From positions 4,364 to 68,363 of the forward strand of contig JAZRGT010000031.1 in the NCBI GenBank assembly GCA_045644325.1: a DNA stretch of 64,000 bases, read 5' to 3'. This DNA is from CAG-390 sp045644325 (GTDB lineage Bacteria; Bacillota; Clostridia; Oscillospirales; CAG-272). Under the pieces are notes generated by a model, which saw only the letters and a program-made list of their open reading frames with translations, made no database searches and was not told the origin of the DNA. Each line of letters starts with the position of its first letter. The stretch's first letter is position 1. The position numbers were made by a program, and so were the translations under genes. Shown here piece by piece: positions 42,102 through 50,959 of this stretch.

Positions 42102-43205
42102 TTAAGCTCCCGATAATTTCTTGAGCTTTTTGAGATTTTCGCGGATTTCAATGTTCTGGGGGCAGATCTTTTCGCATTTTCCGCATTCGATACAGTCGCC
42201 CGCCTTGACTTCGAAGGAATTAAGGCTCGCCTTGGTTTCCTTTTTCGTTACCTTTGCCAGAGCGTATTCATTATACACGGCAAACAGATCTGCGATCGGT
42301 ACGTTTTTGGGGCAAACCTCTGCGCAATATCTGCATTTGGTGCAGGGGATCTGTCTGTACTGTCGAATAATCTCTCTTGCCTTGTCGGTCGCCGCAAGCT
42401 CCTCTTCGTTCAGCGGAACGAACGGATGCATTGTGCGGATATTGGATTCCATCATCTCCATATTGCCCATGCCCGAAAGCACCATAAATACCTCGGGGAA
42501 GCTTGCCGCATATCGCAGAGCATAGGATACGGGTGTCGCATCGCCGAGCTTTTTGAATTCTGCCACGGCGGCATCGGGGAGACCCACAAGCGCGCCGCCC
42601 TTGACGGGCTCCATTACGATGACCTTTTTGCCGTGCTTGACGGCAACGTCATAGCACTTCTTGCTCTGAACCGAGGGATCGTCATAATCGAGATAGTTGA
42701 TCTGCAGCTGAACTGCCTCGATCTGCGGCTGTTCGGTAAGTATCATATCGAGAATATCTGCCGTGTCGTGGAAGGACATCGCGATATGCTTTACTTTTCC
42801 TTCCTTTTTCAAACCGTCAACGATTCCGAAGCTGTTGCACTCCTTATGCTTTTTATAGGAGTTGCGGTTGAGCGCGTGGAAGAGATAAAAGTCAAAATAT
42901 TCAACTCCGCAGATCTCCAGCTGAGATTCAAATAAGGGAAGGATCTCCTCCTCGCTTTGGAAAAACCAATCCGAAAGCTTGTTTGCAAGGATATAGCTAT
43001 CTCTCTCGTAACGGGAGGTCAGACAGGTTTTGACTGCCTTTTCGCTTTTGCCGTCGATATATCCGTGCGCGGTGTCGAAATAATTAAATCCGTTTGCAAT
43101 AAACGAGTCTACCATTCGATTGCATTCTGCCGTATCCACCTCACCGTCTATCATCGGCAAACGCATACAGCCAAATCCGAAATTGCGTTTTACATTGTCA
43201 AACAT
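42102..43205 (-). CDS. Aldo/keto reductase with C-terminal [4Fe-4S] ferredoxin domain
   Basis: 367 residues. The ATG at 43205 is chosen because GAGGTG lies directly upstream, inside a longer alternative frame. Residues 1-280 are an aldo/keto reductase barrel (FGFGCMRLP, FDTAHGYIDGKSE with catalytic Asp/Tyr, FYLFHALN, VVMEPVKGG). The C-terminus has two Cys sets, CTKCRYCAEVCP and CIECGKCEKICP, for two [4Fe-4S] clusters. These fused reductases are widespread in anaerobes and pass electrons between ferredoxin-like clusters and a sugar or aldehyde substrate; the natural substrate is unknown. Cytosolic; single gene with terminator. Confidence 0.9.
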   Translation of the reverse strand: MFDNVKRNFGFGCMRLPMIDGEVDTAECNRMVDSFIANGFNYFDTAHGYIDGKSEKAVKTCLTSRYERDSYILANKLSDWFFQSEEEILPLFESQLEICGVEYFDFYLFHALNRNSYKKHKECNSFGIVDGLKKEGKVKHIAMSFHDTADILDMILTEQPQIEAVQLQINYLDYDDPSVQSKKCYDVAVKHGKKVIVMEPVKGGALVGLPDAAVAEFKKLGDATPVSYALRYAASFPEVFMVLSGMGNMEMMESNIRTMHPFVPLNEEELAATDKAREIIRQYRQIPCTKCRYCAEVCPKNVPIADLFAVYNEYALAKVTKKETKASLNSFEVKAGDCIECGKCEKICPQNIEIRENLKKLKKLSGA

Positions 43206-43335
43206 AGGGCACCTCATCTTTAAATATTAAAATGTTTCAATAAATATATTATAATATACAATTCGATCGTTGTCAATATTTTTTAAAAATTTCGCAGCCT
43301 TTTGAAATCAAGCCGCGAGCTCACCGAGCGGGAGA

Positions 43336-43378
43336 TTATATCAAAAGCCTATTTTGCGAACAGGCTTAGCGTTTTTTT
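43336..43378. repeat. Relative of the GCCTA/TAGGC dispersed repeat
   Basis: GATTATATCAAAAGCCTA, then a hairpin AAGCCT..AGGCTT and a T run, matching the layout at 10377 and 11966 but shortened. Confidence 0.45.
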
Positions 43379-43393
43379 GCGGAAAGGGGGTAA

Positions 43394-43424
43394 TTGACAA
43401 GCTTAATATATTTTAACTTGTCAA
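43394..43424. promoter_or_regulatory. Inverted repeat, possible operator
   Basis: TTGACAAG and CTTGTCAA face each other 15 bases apart between the AraC gene and the reductase gene. It may be a regulator site; no gene starts right beside it. Confidence 0.35.
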
Positions 43425-43481
43425 CTATGGTGACCCTTAATAGCATATTTATCTGTCACGGTCAAGTGGCTCGCGAGTTTT

Positions 43482-44270
43482 TTATACTTTCCCCGAGCTA
43501 TCCTCCGAATAAAAGCGGCGGCGGTATTCTGAGGGAGATATTCCCGTGTGATATTTATAAAATTTGCACAGCGCGCTTGCTGACCCAAAGCCCATAACCT
43601 CGGAGGTTGTCTGTATGGTGTGGTTTGCCGAGCTGAGATATTCTTCAATACGGCGAATGCGCAGGTCGGTTATGTATTTTTTTATCGGGATTTGCTCGGA
43701 TTTGTAAAACACGCGTGAGACGTAGTCGGGACACAGACTGAAATGCAATGCAATATCGTTGACAGTAATATTGCGGTGTATACTTGCATAAACGTATGTC
43801 TTGATGCTTTGGGCAAGCGATGTCGTGGGTTCGGTGTGAGGCTCTGACTGATACAGCACCTCATAAAACAACGCGTGCATAAGTGAGTTCATCGCCTCGC
43901 GAGGGTAATCGCTATATCCCAGCCTGTTTACAAGCTGGAAAAGCAGCTCGCGTATGTTTTTTTCCTCCCGGGGCGTAAAGCAGTTGGGGAAGGATGGGCG
44001 GGCGGCGTCACATTCGAACATTACGTAATAAAAACCGGTTTTGATACCCGACGGGCGATAACCCGCGCTGGTGATACCTTTCTCAAGGAAAATGCACTGC
44101 CCCGCTCGCACCTCATAGCGATTTCCCTCCTGCTCGATATACAAAACGCCCTCGGTGACAAATATAAGGTTATGGGGAGAATAACGCGTGCGCGGTGCAT
44201 GGCTCCATACTGGATTGGTCACATATAGATATTTCGCCTTCAGGTATGTGCAACTGCTTACAAAATCCAC
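43482..44270 (-). CDS. AraC-family transcriptional regulator
   Basis: 262 residues from a GTG at 44270 with AAGGAGG 8 bases upstream; a longer ATG frame would reach into the MITE-like element. The cupin sensor (RTRYSPHNLIFVTEGVLYIEQEG, RAGQCIFLEKGI) precedes a double helix-turn-helix (ITVNDIALHFSLCPDYVSRVFYK and QTTSEVMGFGSASALCKFYKYHTG). It is divergent from a binding lipoprotein and nuclease-like lipoprotein operon, the most likely target. The divergent region contains a MITE-like insertion, so the regulator site may have been moved or supplied by it. Confidence 0.85.
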   Translation of the reverse strand: MDFVSSCTYLKAKYLYVTNPVWSHAPRTRYSPHNLIFVTEGVLYIEQEGNRYEVRAGQCIFLEKGITSAGYRPSGIKTGFYYVMFECDAARPSFPNCFTPREEKNIRELLFQLVNRLGYSDYPREAMNSLMHALFYEVLYQSEPHTEPTTSLAQSIKTYVYASIHRNITVNDIALHFSLCPDYVSRVFYKSEQIPIKKYITDLRIRRIEEYLSSANHTIQTTSEVMGFGSASALCKFYKYHTGISPSEYRRRFYSEDSSGKV

Positions 44271-44302
44271 GTTCGAGACCTCCTTTTTCTCACATCTATA
44301 TA

Positions 44303-44508
44303 GCCAATTGTAAAACTTCGTTTTGCAATTGAAAACCAGCGCGGCGGGGGTACGCGCGCTTATCTCCACCGCCAAAATCAAGGATTTTGACGGCTCCCCT
44401 CGGCGCGCGGGCTCGCGTGGCTCGCGCGCCGAGGTGTTTTTTCGGTCGGCAAAGCCGCCGAAAAAACGGATTTTATTATATTATAATTCGCGTATTTTTA
44501 CAATTGGC
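44303..44508. mobile_element. MITE-like intergenic element, copy 3
   Basis: 206 bp with perfect 12-bp terminal inverted repeats (GCCAATTGTAAA) and flanking TATA on both sides. Internal blocks match copy 1 in inverted order. Best preserved of the three copies; no coding capacity. Confidence 0.75.
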
Positions 44509-44682
44509 TATAACATTTATAATTAAATTATATCAAAATCTTCGTGCGTTGTCAATACAATTACACAAAGTCGGAAAATATCAATAAAGTTAGGATTTTT
44601 TCACTTGATTTTTTTAAAAAAATTTGTAAAATATAAGTATATATAATATGATTTTCATATTAGCTTTATCAGGAGGAAAACG
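44509..44682. other. A+T-rich leader of the binding-lipoprotein operon
   Basis: Contains no gene. A TATAAT-like box lies near 44641 but no convincing -35 box was found. The ribosome site CAGGAGG precedes the start at 44683. Confidence 0.4.
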
Positions 44683-46194
44683 ATGAAAAGAAACGTATTA
44701 TTAAGAGTGCTCTCTCTTATGTTGGCTGTGATGATGCTGCTTTCCGTGATAGCATGCGCCGATCAGACCGATACCCCCTCGGACACGACTGCGGGAGGCA
44801 ATAACGGTGATGAAGGCAATGCCGCTACCACTGCCGCCCCCGAGACCACAAGTCCTTATGACGAAAACGGTTATCTCAAGGATACTCTGTCCCCCGATCT
44901 CAACTTTGACAATTACAAGTTCAACATTCTGGGCTGGAACACATCCTTGCCGGACTTTTACGTTGAAATGGACACAGGTGACACCGTTGTTGATAGTATT
45001 TTCTTACGCAACTTAGCCGTTGAGGAGAGACTGGGCATTACCATCTCCTCTAACCTTATCAACGGTGACAACTCCAATCAGGCTTCCTACGTTGAGCACG
45101 CAATGGCAGCAATCCTTGCAGGCGGCACTTGCGAATACGATATGATCGGTTGCTACAGTATGTGCGGCGGTACTCTTGCTACCCGTAACGCTATCACCGA
45201 CCTGTACACGCTTGATCACCTCAACTTTGATATGCCCTGGTGGTCCGACTCGCTTATCGAAATGTCTACCATCAACGAAAAATTGTTCTTCGTTTCGGGC
45301 GATGCGGCAAACTCGCTTATCTACAACCTCTACTTCCTTATCTACAACCACAATCTCGGAACAAGTATCGGTCTGAGCGATCCCCGTCCGCTGGTTCTGG
45401 ACGGCACTTGGACTATCGACAAAATGATCGAAATGACCGCAAACACTTACGTTGACGCAGGCGCGACCGGTCCCTCCGTTGAGGATACCTTCGGATACGT
45501 AAACTACGGTCAGGTACATATGGACTGCTTTATCGCCGCATCCGGTATTCGTATGTCCGCCCCCAATGCCGATGGCGTAATTCAGCTCACCGATGACTTT
45601 ATGGGTGAAAAGACACACTCTCTCATCACTAAGCTGAACAGCTGGATCTGGGAGACCGGCGATTGCTGGTATAATACCAGCGACGGATATAAGATCATCA
45701 CCGACAACCGCGCGCTGTTCGGTGCAGTTGCGGGCAGTACCATCACCGGTCTGCGCGACAAGGATATGTCCTACGGTATAGTTCCTTATCCCAAGATGTA
45801 CGCCGATCAGGAGCAGTATTACACCAACCTCGGCTTTGCTTACACCAACTTCTGCATTCCCACAACTGCTAAGGATGCCAATATGTCCGCAGCCGTTCTT
45901 GAGGCGCTGGGCTCCGAGAGCCACAGATCCTCCGCTCCCGCACTGTTTGAAAACTGTATGAAGTCGCGTTGGGCAGCCGACAACCTTGACGGTCAAATGT
46001 ACGATATCATCAAGGGCAACCTGTATATTGACTCCACCCGTATCTTCAGCTCCAGCTTTACCTGGGCATCAAGCGCAGTTGCTCTGTTCCGAAACAGCTT
46101 GACGGGCAACGACAGTAACTGGACCGCCAAGATCAAGGGAGCCTCCCGAAACATCAATAAGGTGTTTGAGGGCATTTCCGAGTCTCTCAGCTAA
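44683..46194 (+). CDS. Extracellular solute-binding lipoprotein
   Basis: 503 residues. Lipobox SVIAC (Cys25), linker, then the same extracellular sugar-binding fold as the proteins at 14433 and 52226 (YDENGYLKD, FNILGWNT, NLAVEERLGI, MPWWSDSLIE, VLDGTWTIDKMIEMT). It starts after CAGGAGG. It is followed 5 bases later by a lipoprotein with an exonuclease/phosphatase-fold domain, so the two are one operon. The divergent AraC gene probably controls them. No ABC permease is nearby, so it must use a transporter encoded elsewhere or act as a surface catcher. Confidence 0.87.
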   Translation: MKRNVLLRVLSLMLAVMMLLSVIACADQTDTPSDTTAGGNNGDEGNAATTAAPETTSPYDENGYLKDTLSPDLNFDNYKFNILGWNTSLPDFYVEMDTGDTVVDSIFLRNLAVEERLGITISSNLINGDNSNQASYVEHAMAAILAGGTCEYDMIGCYSMCGGTLATRNAITDLYTLDHLNFDMPWWSDSLIEMSTINEKLFFVSGDAANSLIYNLYFLIYNHNLGTSIGLSDPRPLVLDGTWTIDKMIEMTANTYVDAGATGPSVEDTFGYVNYGQVHMDCFIAASGIRMSAPNADGVIQLTDDFMGEKTHSLITKLNSWIWETGDCWYNTSDGYKIITDNRALFGAVAGSTITGLRDKDMSYGIVPYPKMYADQEQYYTNLGFAYTNFCIPTTAKDANMSAAVLEALGSESHRSSAPALFENCMKSRWAADNLDGQMYDIIKGNLYIDSTRIFSSSFTWASSAVALFRNSLTGNDSNWTAKIKGASRNINKVFEGISESLS

Positions 46195-46199
46195 AAGAT

Positions 46200-47885
46200 A
46201 TGAAAAAAACGTGTTTTATACTTGCGCTCGTTATATTTACAATGACATTGGCAGGCTGTCAGCCTGCCAATGTGCCCTCTGCGGATACTACCGCCCCCGA
46301 CACCACTGCGGCAGATATCGCTTCGGATACCACAGTGGCGGACGGTCTTGTCAGAATAGTGGAGGGTGGCGAGAGTGACTATATGGTATTGCGCGCAGAT
46401 CTGGCGTCCGATACCGAGGTTAATGCGGCAGTTGCGTTGCGCACAGCCATCAACGAAACGTACGGCATCCGCATGCGCATCGGTAACGAGATTGACTCAA
46501 AGCCCGACCGTGCAATAATCGTTGGCAACGTAAACTACGGCGGCGCGGCAGAAATTGCTGCCTCTCTCGGCTACTATGAATATATCATTACGTTTTCGGG
46601 ACAGCATATCGTCATTTGCGGCGGCAGTCCCGAGGCAACTCAGTCAGCAGTAAACGCCTTTATAGATAAATATCTGAGCAAAGATTCCGGGGTGCTTGCC
46701 GTCCCCGAAGATCTGAACGACTCTTACCGCCCCGAGACGCTGGCAACCGACGGCACTATCGGCGGCGAAAGCCTCAAAAATTTCAGCATATACGTCAGCT
46801 CTACTGCCGTATACAGCGAAAAGCTGGCGGCGGGGAGCATACACTCGGCGCTTCGCGAGACCTTGGGCATTAATATTTCTGTTATCGATAAGGGTACCGT
46901 ACCCGGCGACTGTGCGATAATCATAGGCAACGTTAAAAATGCGACCTCTGCAGGTTGTGATGCTGCGCTTGCGGCTTGCGGCGACGGTCAGGGACTTGTA
47001 TATTTCGAGGGCACAAGAGTGTATATCACGGGCAAGGATACCGATGCCACCTGCCGCGCAGTCGAGCTGTTTATAAAAGACTGTCTGGCGGCGGACCACG
47101 TAAAGGACGGTGTGCTGACCGTGCCCACCGACACGCTGAAGGTATCGACTCCCGCCGAAACGTATACCGTTATGAGCTTTAATCTGCTTGTGGCAAAGGA
47201 GTCGGAGCCCGACCGTTTCAATGCGGCGCTGACACAGATAAATGCGGCTGACCCCGATATTCTGGGTGTTCAGGAATGCTCGGTTTTGTGGTATGAATAC
47301 CTCTGCCGTCAGCTTGGCGACAGATATAATGTGGTTGGCGAGCTTAATCACTCCTCCACGCAGATGTGGCGCAACGCCATTTTCTACAAAAAAGACAAGT
47401 TCGAGCTACTCGAGACCAAAACGCAGTGGCTGTCGGCAACGCCGAGCGTTTCCAGCCGTCTTTCGAATGAAAACCAGTATCGCATACTTACGTATGCCGT
47501 GCTGAAGGATGTCAAAACCGGTGCCACATTTGCGCATTGCAACACGCACATGACCATAATCGAGGAGGTGCGCGAATCGCAGTTCAATGTGTTGGTCAGA
47601 TTGCTTGAAAAGCTTGATTACCCCATCGTTATGACGGGTGACTTCAACACGCGCGAGGGCACGGGGTATTATCAGAAGATAACCGATTTCGGGCTGTACA
47701 GTGCGCACGTTATGACGTCGGCAAACGATCCCGCACATACGGTTTCGTCCTCGACCATAGACTTTTGCTTTGTTGACCCCGCACATATGGGCGTGGTCAG
47801 CCACGAGGTAATTGAGGAGACCGTGAACGGCGTCGAGCCCTCCGATCATAACGCAGTAGTGGTCAAATTCAGGTTTTATGAATAA
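46200..47885 (+). CDS. Lipoprotein with N-terminal glycan-type domains and EEP-fold domain
   Basis: 561 residues. Lipobox LAGC (Cys20). Two alpha/beta units of the kind that precede GH20/GH67 catalytic domains cover about residues 60-180 and 190-310 (DYMVLRADLASDTEV, RAIIVGNVNYG, VICGGSPEATQSAVNAFI; the second repeats this as AIIIGNV and VYITGKDTDATCRAVELFI). The C-terminal 240 residues are an endonuclease/exonuclease/phosphatase fold: MSFNLL, DILGVQEC with the metal-binding Glu, MTGDFNT and SDHNAVVV. Such domains hydrolyse phosphodiesters, including DNA and phospholipids. The first unit is homologous to that at 59690-61096. Confidence 0.8.
   Translation: MKKTCFILALVIFTMTLAGCQPANVPSADTTAPDTTAADIASDTTVADGLVRIVEGGESDYMVLRADLASDTEVNAAVALRTAINETYGIRMRIGNEIDSKPDRAIIVGNVNYGGAAEIAASLGYYEYIITFSGQHIVICGGSPEATQSAVNAFIDKYLSKDSGVLAVPEDLNDSYRPETLATDGTIGGESLKNFSIYVSSTAVYSEKLAAGSIHSALRETLGINISVIDKGTVPGDCAIIIGNVKNATSAGCDAALAACGDGQGLVYFEGTRVYITGKDTDATCRAVELFIKDCLAADHVKDGVLTVPTDTLKVSTPAETYTVMSFNLLVAKESEPDRFNAALTQINAADPDILGVQECSVLWYEYLCRQLGDRYNVVGELNHSSTQMWRNAIFYKKDKFELLETKTQWLSATPSVSSRLSNENQYRILTYAVLKDVKTGATFAHCNTHMTIIEEVRESQFNVLVRLLEKLDYPIVMTGDFNTREGTGYYQKITDFGLYSAHVMTSANDPAHTVSSSTIDFCFVDPAHMGVVSHEVIEETVNGVEPSDHNAVVVKFRFYE
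46245..46273. other. Perfect hairpin over the lipobox codons
   Basis: A 14-bp perfect inverted repeat with a single-base centre (ACATTGGCAGGCTG / CAGCCTGCCAATGT) lies in the codons for the lipobox and next residues. Confidence 0.7.
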
Positions 47886-47890
47886 AAAAT

Positions 47891-47929
47891 AAGGACAGAG
47901 AATTTTTACGTTCTCTGTCCTTTTGTTTG
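47891..47929 (+). terminator. Terminator of the binding-lipoprotein operon
   Basis: AAGGACAGAGAA and TTCTCTGTCCTT form a perfect 12-bp stem followed by a T-rich tail. Confidence 0.9.
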
Positions 47930-48013
47930 TGCCCTGCTTTTTTAATAAGGGAGCAGATATCTATGATTCCGTAGCACAGAAACTAATTTGGTTGCAGATC
48001 AGGTGGGTGGGAA

Positions 48014-48135
48014 GGTTTGCCGCGCCGCGGCAAACCTCGAGGGTATGCTTAAGAGTTATTTCAAATATGCCCCTGAAGCCTTGCAAAATAAAGCTTTTTA
48101 CGCTAAAAATACAAGAAGAGCGATCTCTCGATCGC
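48014..48135 (+). repeat. Stray rubrerythrin 3' end with terminator, copy C
   Basis: Codons for L.GMLK.YFK (48027-48065) match rubrerythrin, but the stop has become TAT and the first part is replaced by a GGTTTGCCG/CGGCAAACC hairpin. The tail runs into a weakened terminator stem (AAGAAGAGCGATC). The remaining 47886-48329 holds no gene: terminator, this fragment and the promoter at 48215. Confidence 0.75.
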
Positions 48136-48214
48136 GCTTTTCACGTAATCTCTACTATATTGCTTTTATATGTTTTTGTGCTTTATCAAACATCAAAAAA
48201 GGTCACAAATGAAC

Positions 48215-48243
48215 TTTACACGGCTTATTAATTATGATATAAT
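48215..48243 (+). promoter_or_regulatory. Promoter of the corrinoid operon
   Basis: TTTACA (48215-48220), 17-base spacer, TATAAT (48238-48243). Confidence 0.65.
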
Positions 48244-48329
48244 TATTATAATAGCCGTTAAATTATATCTTGGTTAAATTACCGCTATGATCCAAGTTTA
48301 TTATTTTATATTCTAAAAGGAAGGGAACA

Positions 48330-49898
48330 ATGGTCAAGGTTGATAATAACGAATTAGGAATAATTTTAAGTACCCTTTCGTGTGAAAAGATATTCAGTGA
48401 AAAACGGGCTTTTTTGAGACTTGAATCTGATGATATGTTTGAAATAGCCCTGGTTGTCTCGGGTTCGGGAATCCATCGCGTTCTTGATAAGGACATTCCA
48501 AGCAAACAAGGAGATATATTCGTAATCCCTCCGCACACTCCTCACGGCTATTTTATTGAAAAAGAGAATGACGATTTTGCGATAAGACGGCTCTTTTGGA
48601 ATATGAACGATTGGTTTAGCGGAGATTGCGCCAATCATTCAAGCCGCCGCTATTGTTACGGTATATTTCGTGAAAACTCAACTTTAGGATATGCCGTTTT
48701 GAATGCCACCGTATTTGATGATATTGGTCATCTGTGGAATATTATCGAATCCGAAATCGAACTGCAAAGAGAGGAATACAGAGAAGCCATAAGAGGAGTG
48801 CTTTCTTATTTTTTGATAACTATTTCAAGATATATAAACTCTTCTGTAAAAAATCTGTCTTTTGCATCGTACGAGGAATGGAATATTGTATCCAGCGCAA
48901 TTAAAATCATCCGTGAGGAATATTATGATCCGTCACTCAATAAAGAAAAGATCGCCGAGAGACTTTATGTAAGTAAATCTCATTTGGGAAGAATATTTAC
49001 CAAAATCACCGGCAAGTTCTTTTCGGATTACTTGCGTGATATAAGATTGAATAACGTTTGTCAGCTTTTAGAGAAAAGCGATTCCAATATAAATGATGTC
49101 GCCAGAAGATGCGGATTTATCAATATTCCGTCTTTTTACAAGAATTTTGAAGCAAAAATGAATATGACACCGAATGAATACAGACAGTCCGTGCTTCACT
49201 CTGCGACCTGTACGATTACGGATGAATATATCAAGTTACTAAAAGGAGAAAAAATAATGGGGATTTTGAATGATATTTCTGAAAATCTTCAAAAGGGTAA
49301 ATCTAAAATAGTAAAGCAGCTTGTTGGGCAGGCACTTGACGAGGGAGTAAAGCCTGACGATATTCTCAGCGAAGGCTTGCTCAGAGGTATGAGCATTATC
49401 GGTGAGAAGTTCAAAAACAACGAGGTATTTGTTCCCGAGGTTCTCGTTGCCGCAAGAGCAATGAATATGGGTGCTCAAATTCTGAAGCCTTATCTGGCTG
49501 AATCGGGAATAAAGGCGGTCGGCAGGGTTTGTATAGGTACAGTTCAAGGAGATCTTCACGATATAGGAAAGAATCTTGTAAAAATGATGCTTGAAGGCAA
49601 GGGACTTGAGGTGATCGATCTGGGAACGGACGTAGCCGCTGAAACTTTTATTCAAACCGCCATTGAACAGGACTGCCGCGTGATTTGTTGTTCGGCGCTC
49701 CTCACCACCACTATGCCGGTTATGGCTGAAGTAGTGAAATTAGCTGAGGAAAAAGGCATACGGGATAAGGTGAAGATTATGATCGGCGGCGCGCCCGTTT
49801 CGCAGGCATACTGTAATAAGATAGGTGCTGACTGTTATACGGTTGACGCGGCAAGCGCGGCTGATGCTGCCGTAGAGTTTTGCAAGACTCAAGTTTAA
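48330..49898 (+). CDS. AraC regulator fused to a corrinoid protein
   Basis: 522 residues. Residues 1-290 are an AraC protein (cupin VSGSGIHRVLD, GDIFVIPPHTPHGY; HTHs LNKEKIAERLYVSKSHLGRIF and INDVARRCGFINIPSFYKNF). Residues 310-522 are a complete methyltransferase corrinoid protein, with a helical cap and the B12 motif DLHDIGKNL. Between them lies AAAAGGAG at 49241-49248, 8 bases before an in-frame ATG at 49257, exactly like an ordinary gene start. The frame is open throughout, so either a real fusion is made, or the corrinoid protein is also made separately from the inner start. An ancestral stop codon between two genes was probably lost. Confidence 0.82.
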   Translation: MVKVDNNELGIILSTLSCEKIFSEKRAFLRLESDDMFEIALVVSGSGIHRVLDKDIPSKQGDIFVIPPHTPHGYFIEKENDDFAIRRLFWNMNDWFSGDCANHSSRRYCYGIFRENSTLGYAVLNATVFDDIGHLWNIIESEIELQREEYREAIRGVLSYFLITISRYINSSVKNLSFASYEEWNIVSSAIKIIREEYYDPSLNKEKIAERLYVSKSHLGRIFTKITGKFFSDYLRDIRLNNVCQLLEKSDSNINDVARRCGFINIPSFYKNFEAKMNMTPNEYRQSVLHSATCTITDEYIKLLKGEKIMGILNDISENLQKGKSKIVKQLVGQALDEGVKPDDILSEGLLRGMSIIGEKFKNNEVFVPEVLVAARAMNMGAQILKPYLAESGIKAVGRVCIGTVQGDLHDIGKNLVKMMLEGKGLEVIDLGTDVAAETFIQTAIEQDCRVICCSALLTTTMPVMAEVVKLAEEKGIRDKVKIMIGGAPVSQAYCNKIGADCYTVDAASAADAAVEFCKTQV

Positions 49899-49921
49899 TA
49901 TTTAAGAATAGAGGGAAATTT

Positions 49922-50959
49922 ATGACTAATCACAATATGAGAAAATGGGTGGATTCGCTGAAAGGTACGGATCAAAAGAAGTCCATACCCATTTTGTCCT
50001 TCCCGTGTGTGAATCTTTTAGGCGTAACAGTCCGCGAACTTATTTCAGACAGCGCGCTTCAAGCTAAAGGAATGAAGGCGGTAGCCGATAGGACGGATGC
50101 CGCAGCTTCTGTCAGCTTTATGGATCTGTCGGTTGAGGCGGAATGCTTTGGTGCTGAGGTTGCAGTATCTAATGACGAAGTTCCTACGGTTAAGGGAAGA
50201 ATAATAAACGATATGGATGAGGCTGAAGCACTTCAAATACCCGATGTGGGAAGCGGAAGGACTCAGCTGTATATTGATGCGATAGAAAAAGCAAGTAAAG
50301 AGATAACGGATCGCCCCGTGCTCGCAGGTATGATCGGGCCATTCTCTCTTGCCGCCAGACTGCTTGACGTTTCCGAGATAATGATGGATTGCTATGATGA
50401 TCCCGATATGGTACATACCGTGCTTGAAAAGGTCACCTCGTTTCTGATCCAATATGCCAAGGCATACAGAGCGGCAGGCGCGAACGGTATAGTAATGGCT
50501 GAGCCGGTTGCGGGACTTCTTTCTCCCACGCTCGAAGAGGAATTTGCCTCGCCTTACGTCAAGAAAATAGTCGATGCGGTTCAAAGCGATGATTTCATTA
50601 TAATTTATCATAATTGCGGAAACAACGTGCCGCTGATGCTCCCCTCGATTATGACCACGGGATGTGCGGCTTATCATTTCGGAAATGCGGTGGATCTTGA
50701 GAAAGATATCATTGATAAAGTGCCGGGCGACGTTATTATTATGGGAAATATTGACCCCGCCGGCGTACTTCGAATGGGAACTCCCGACAGAGTAAGAGAG
50801 GAAACGCTGGCATTATTGAATAAATGTTCAAAACACCCTAATTTCGTTTTGTCATCGGGTTGCGACATTCCTCCTATGACACCGTGGGAAAATATTGATG
50901 CGTTTTTTGCGGCTCAGAATGAATATTATGAAAACAGAGGAGACCACCGCAATGATTAA
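49922..50959 (+). CDS. MtaA/CmuA-type corrinoid methyltransferase
   Basis: 345 residues starting at 49922 after GAGGG. Uroporphyrinogen-decarboxylase fold of MtaA/MtbA/CmuA enzymes: SFPCVNLLGVTVREL near the start, GMIGPFSLAARL, IYHNCGNNVPLM with zinc-binding His and Cys, IMGNIDPAGVL and LSSGCDIPPMTPWENI with a further zinc-binding Cys. These proteins move a methyl group between a corrinoid protein and a thiol or cofactor. The corrinoid protein is encoded just upstream, and a second UroD-family protein overlaps its end by 8 bases. In this organism the acceptor is more likely tetrahydrofolate than coenzyme M; the methyl donor is unknown. Confidence 0.85.
   Translation: MTNHNMRKWVDSLKGTDQKKSIPILSFPCVNLLGVTVRELISDSALQAKGMKAVADRTDAAASVSFMDLSVEAECFGAEVAVSNDEVPTVKGRIINDMDEAEALQIPDVGSGRTQLYIDAIEKASKEITDRPVLAGMIGPFSLAARLLDVSEIMMDCYDDPDMVHTVLEKVTSFLIQYAKAYRAAGANGIVMAEPVAGLLSPTLEEEFASPYVKKIVDAVQSDDFIIIYHNCGNNVPLMLPSIMTTGCAAYHFGNAVDLEKDIIDKVPGDVIIMGNIDPAGVLRMGTPDRVREETLALLNKCSKHPNFVLSSGCDIPPMTPWENIDAFFAAQNEYYENRGDHRND

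Noticed and set aside
45013..45996. 327-codon minus-strand frame opposite a binding lipoprotein
   Set aside because: Shadow of a well-supported gene; no start signal and no family resemblance.
49259..49655. Overlapping minus-strand frame in the corrinoid domain
   Set aside because: Shadow of the B12-binding domain, without start signals.
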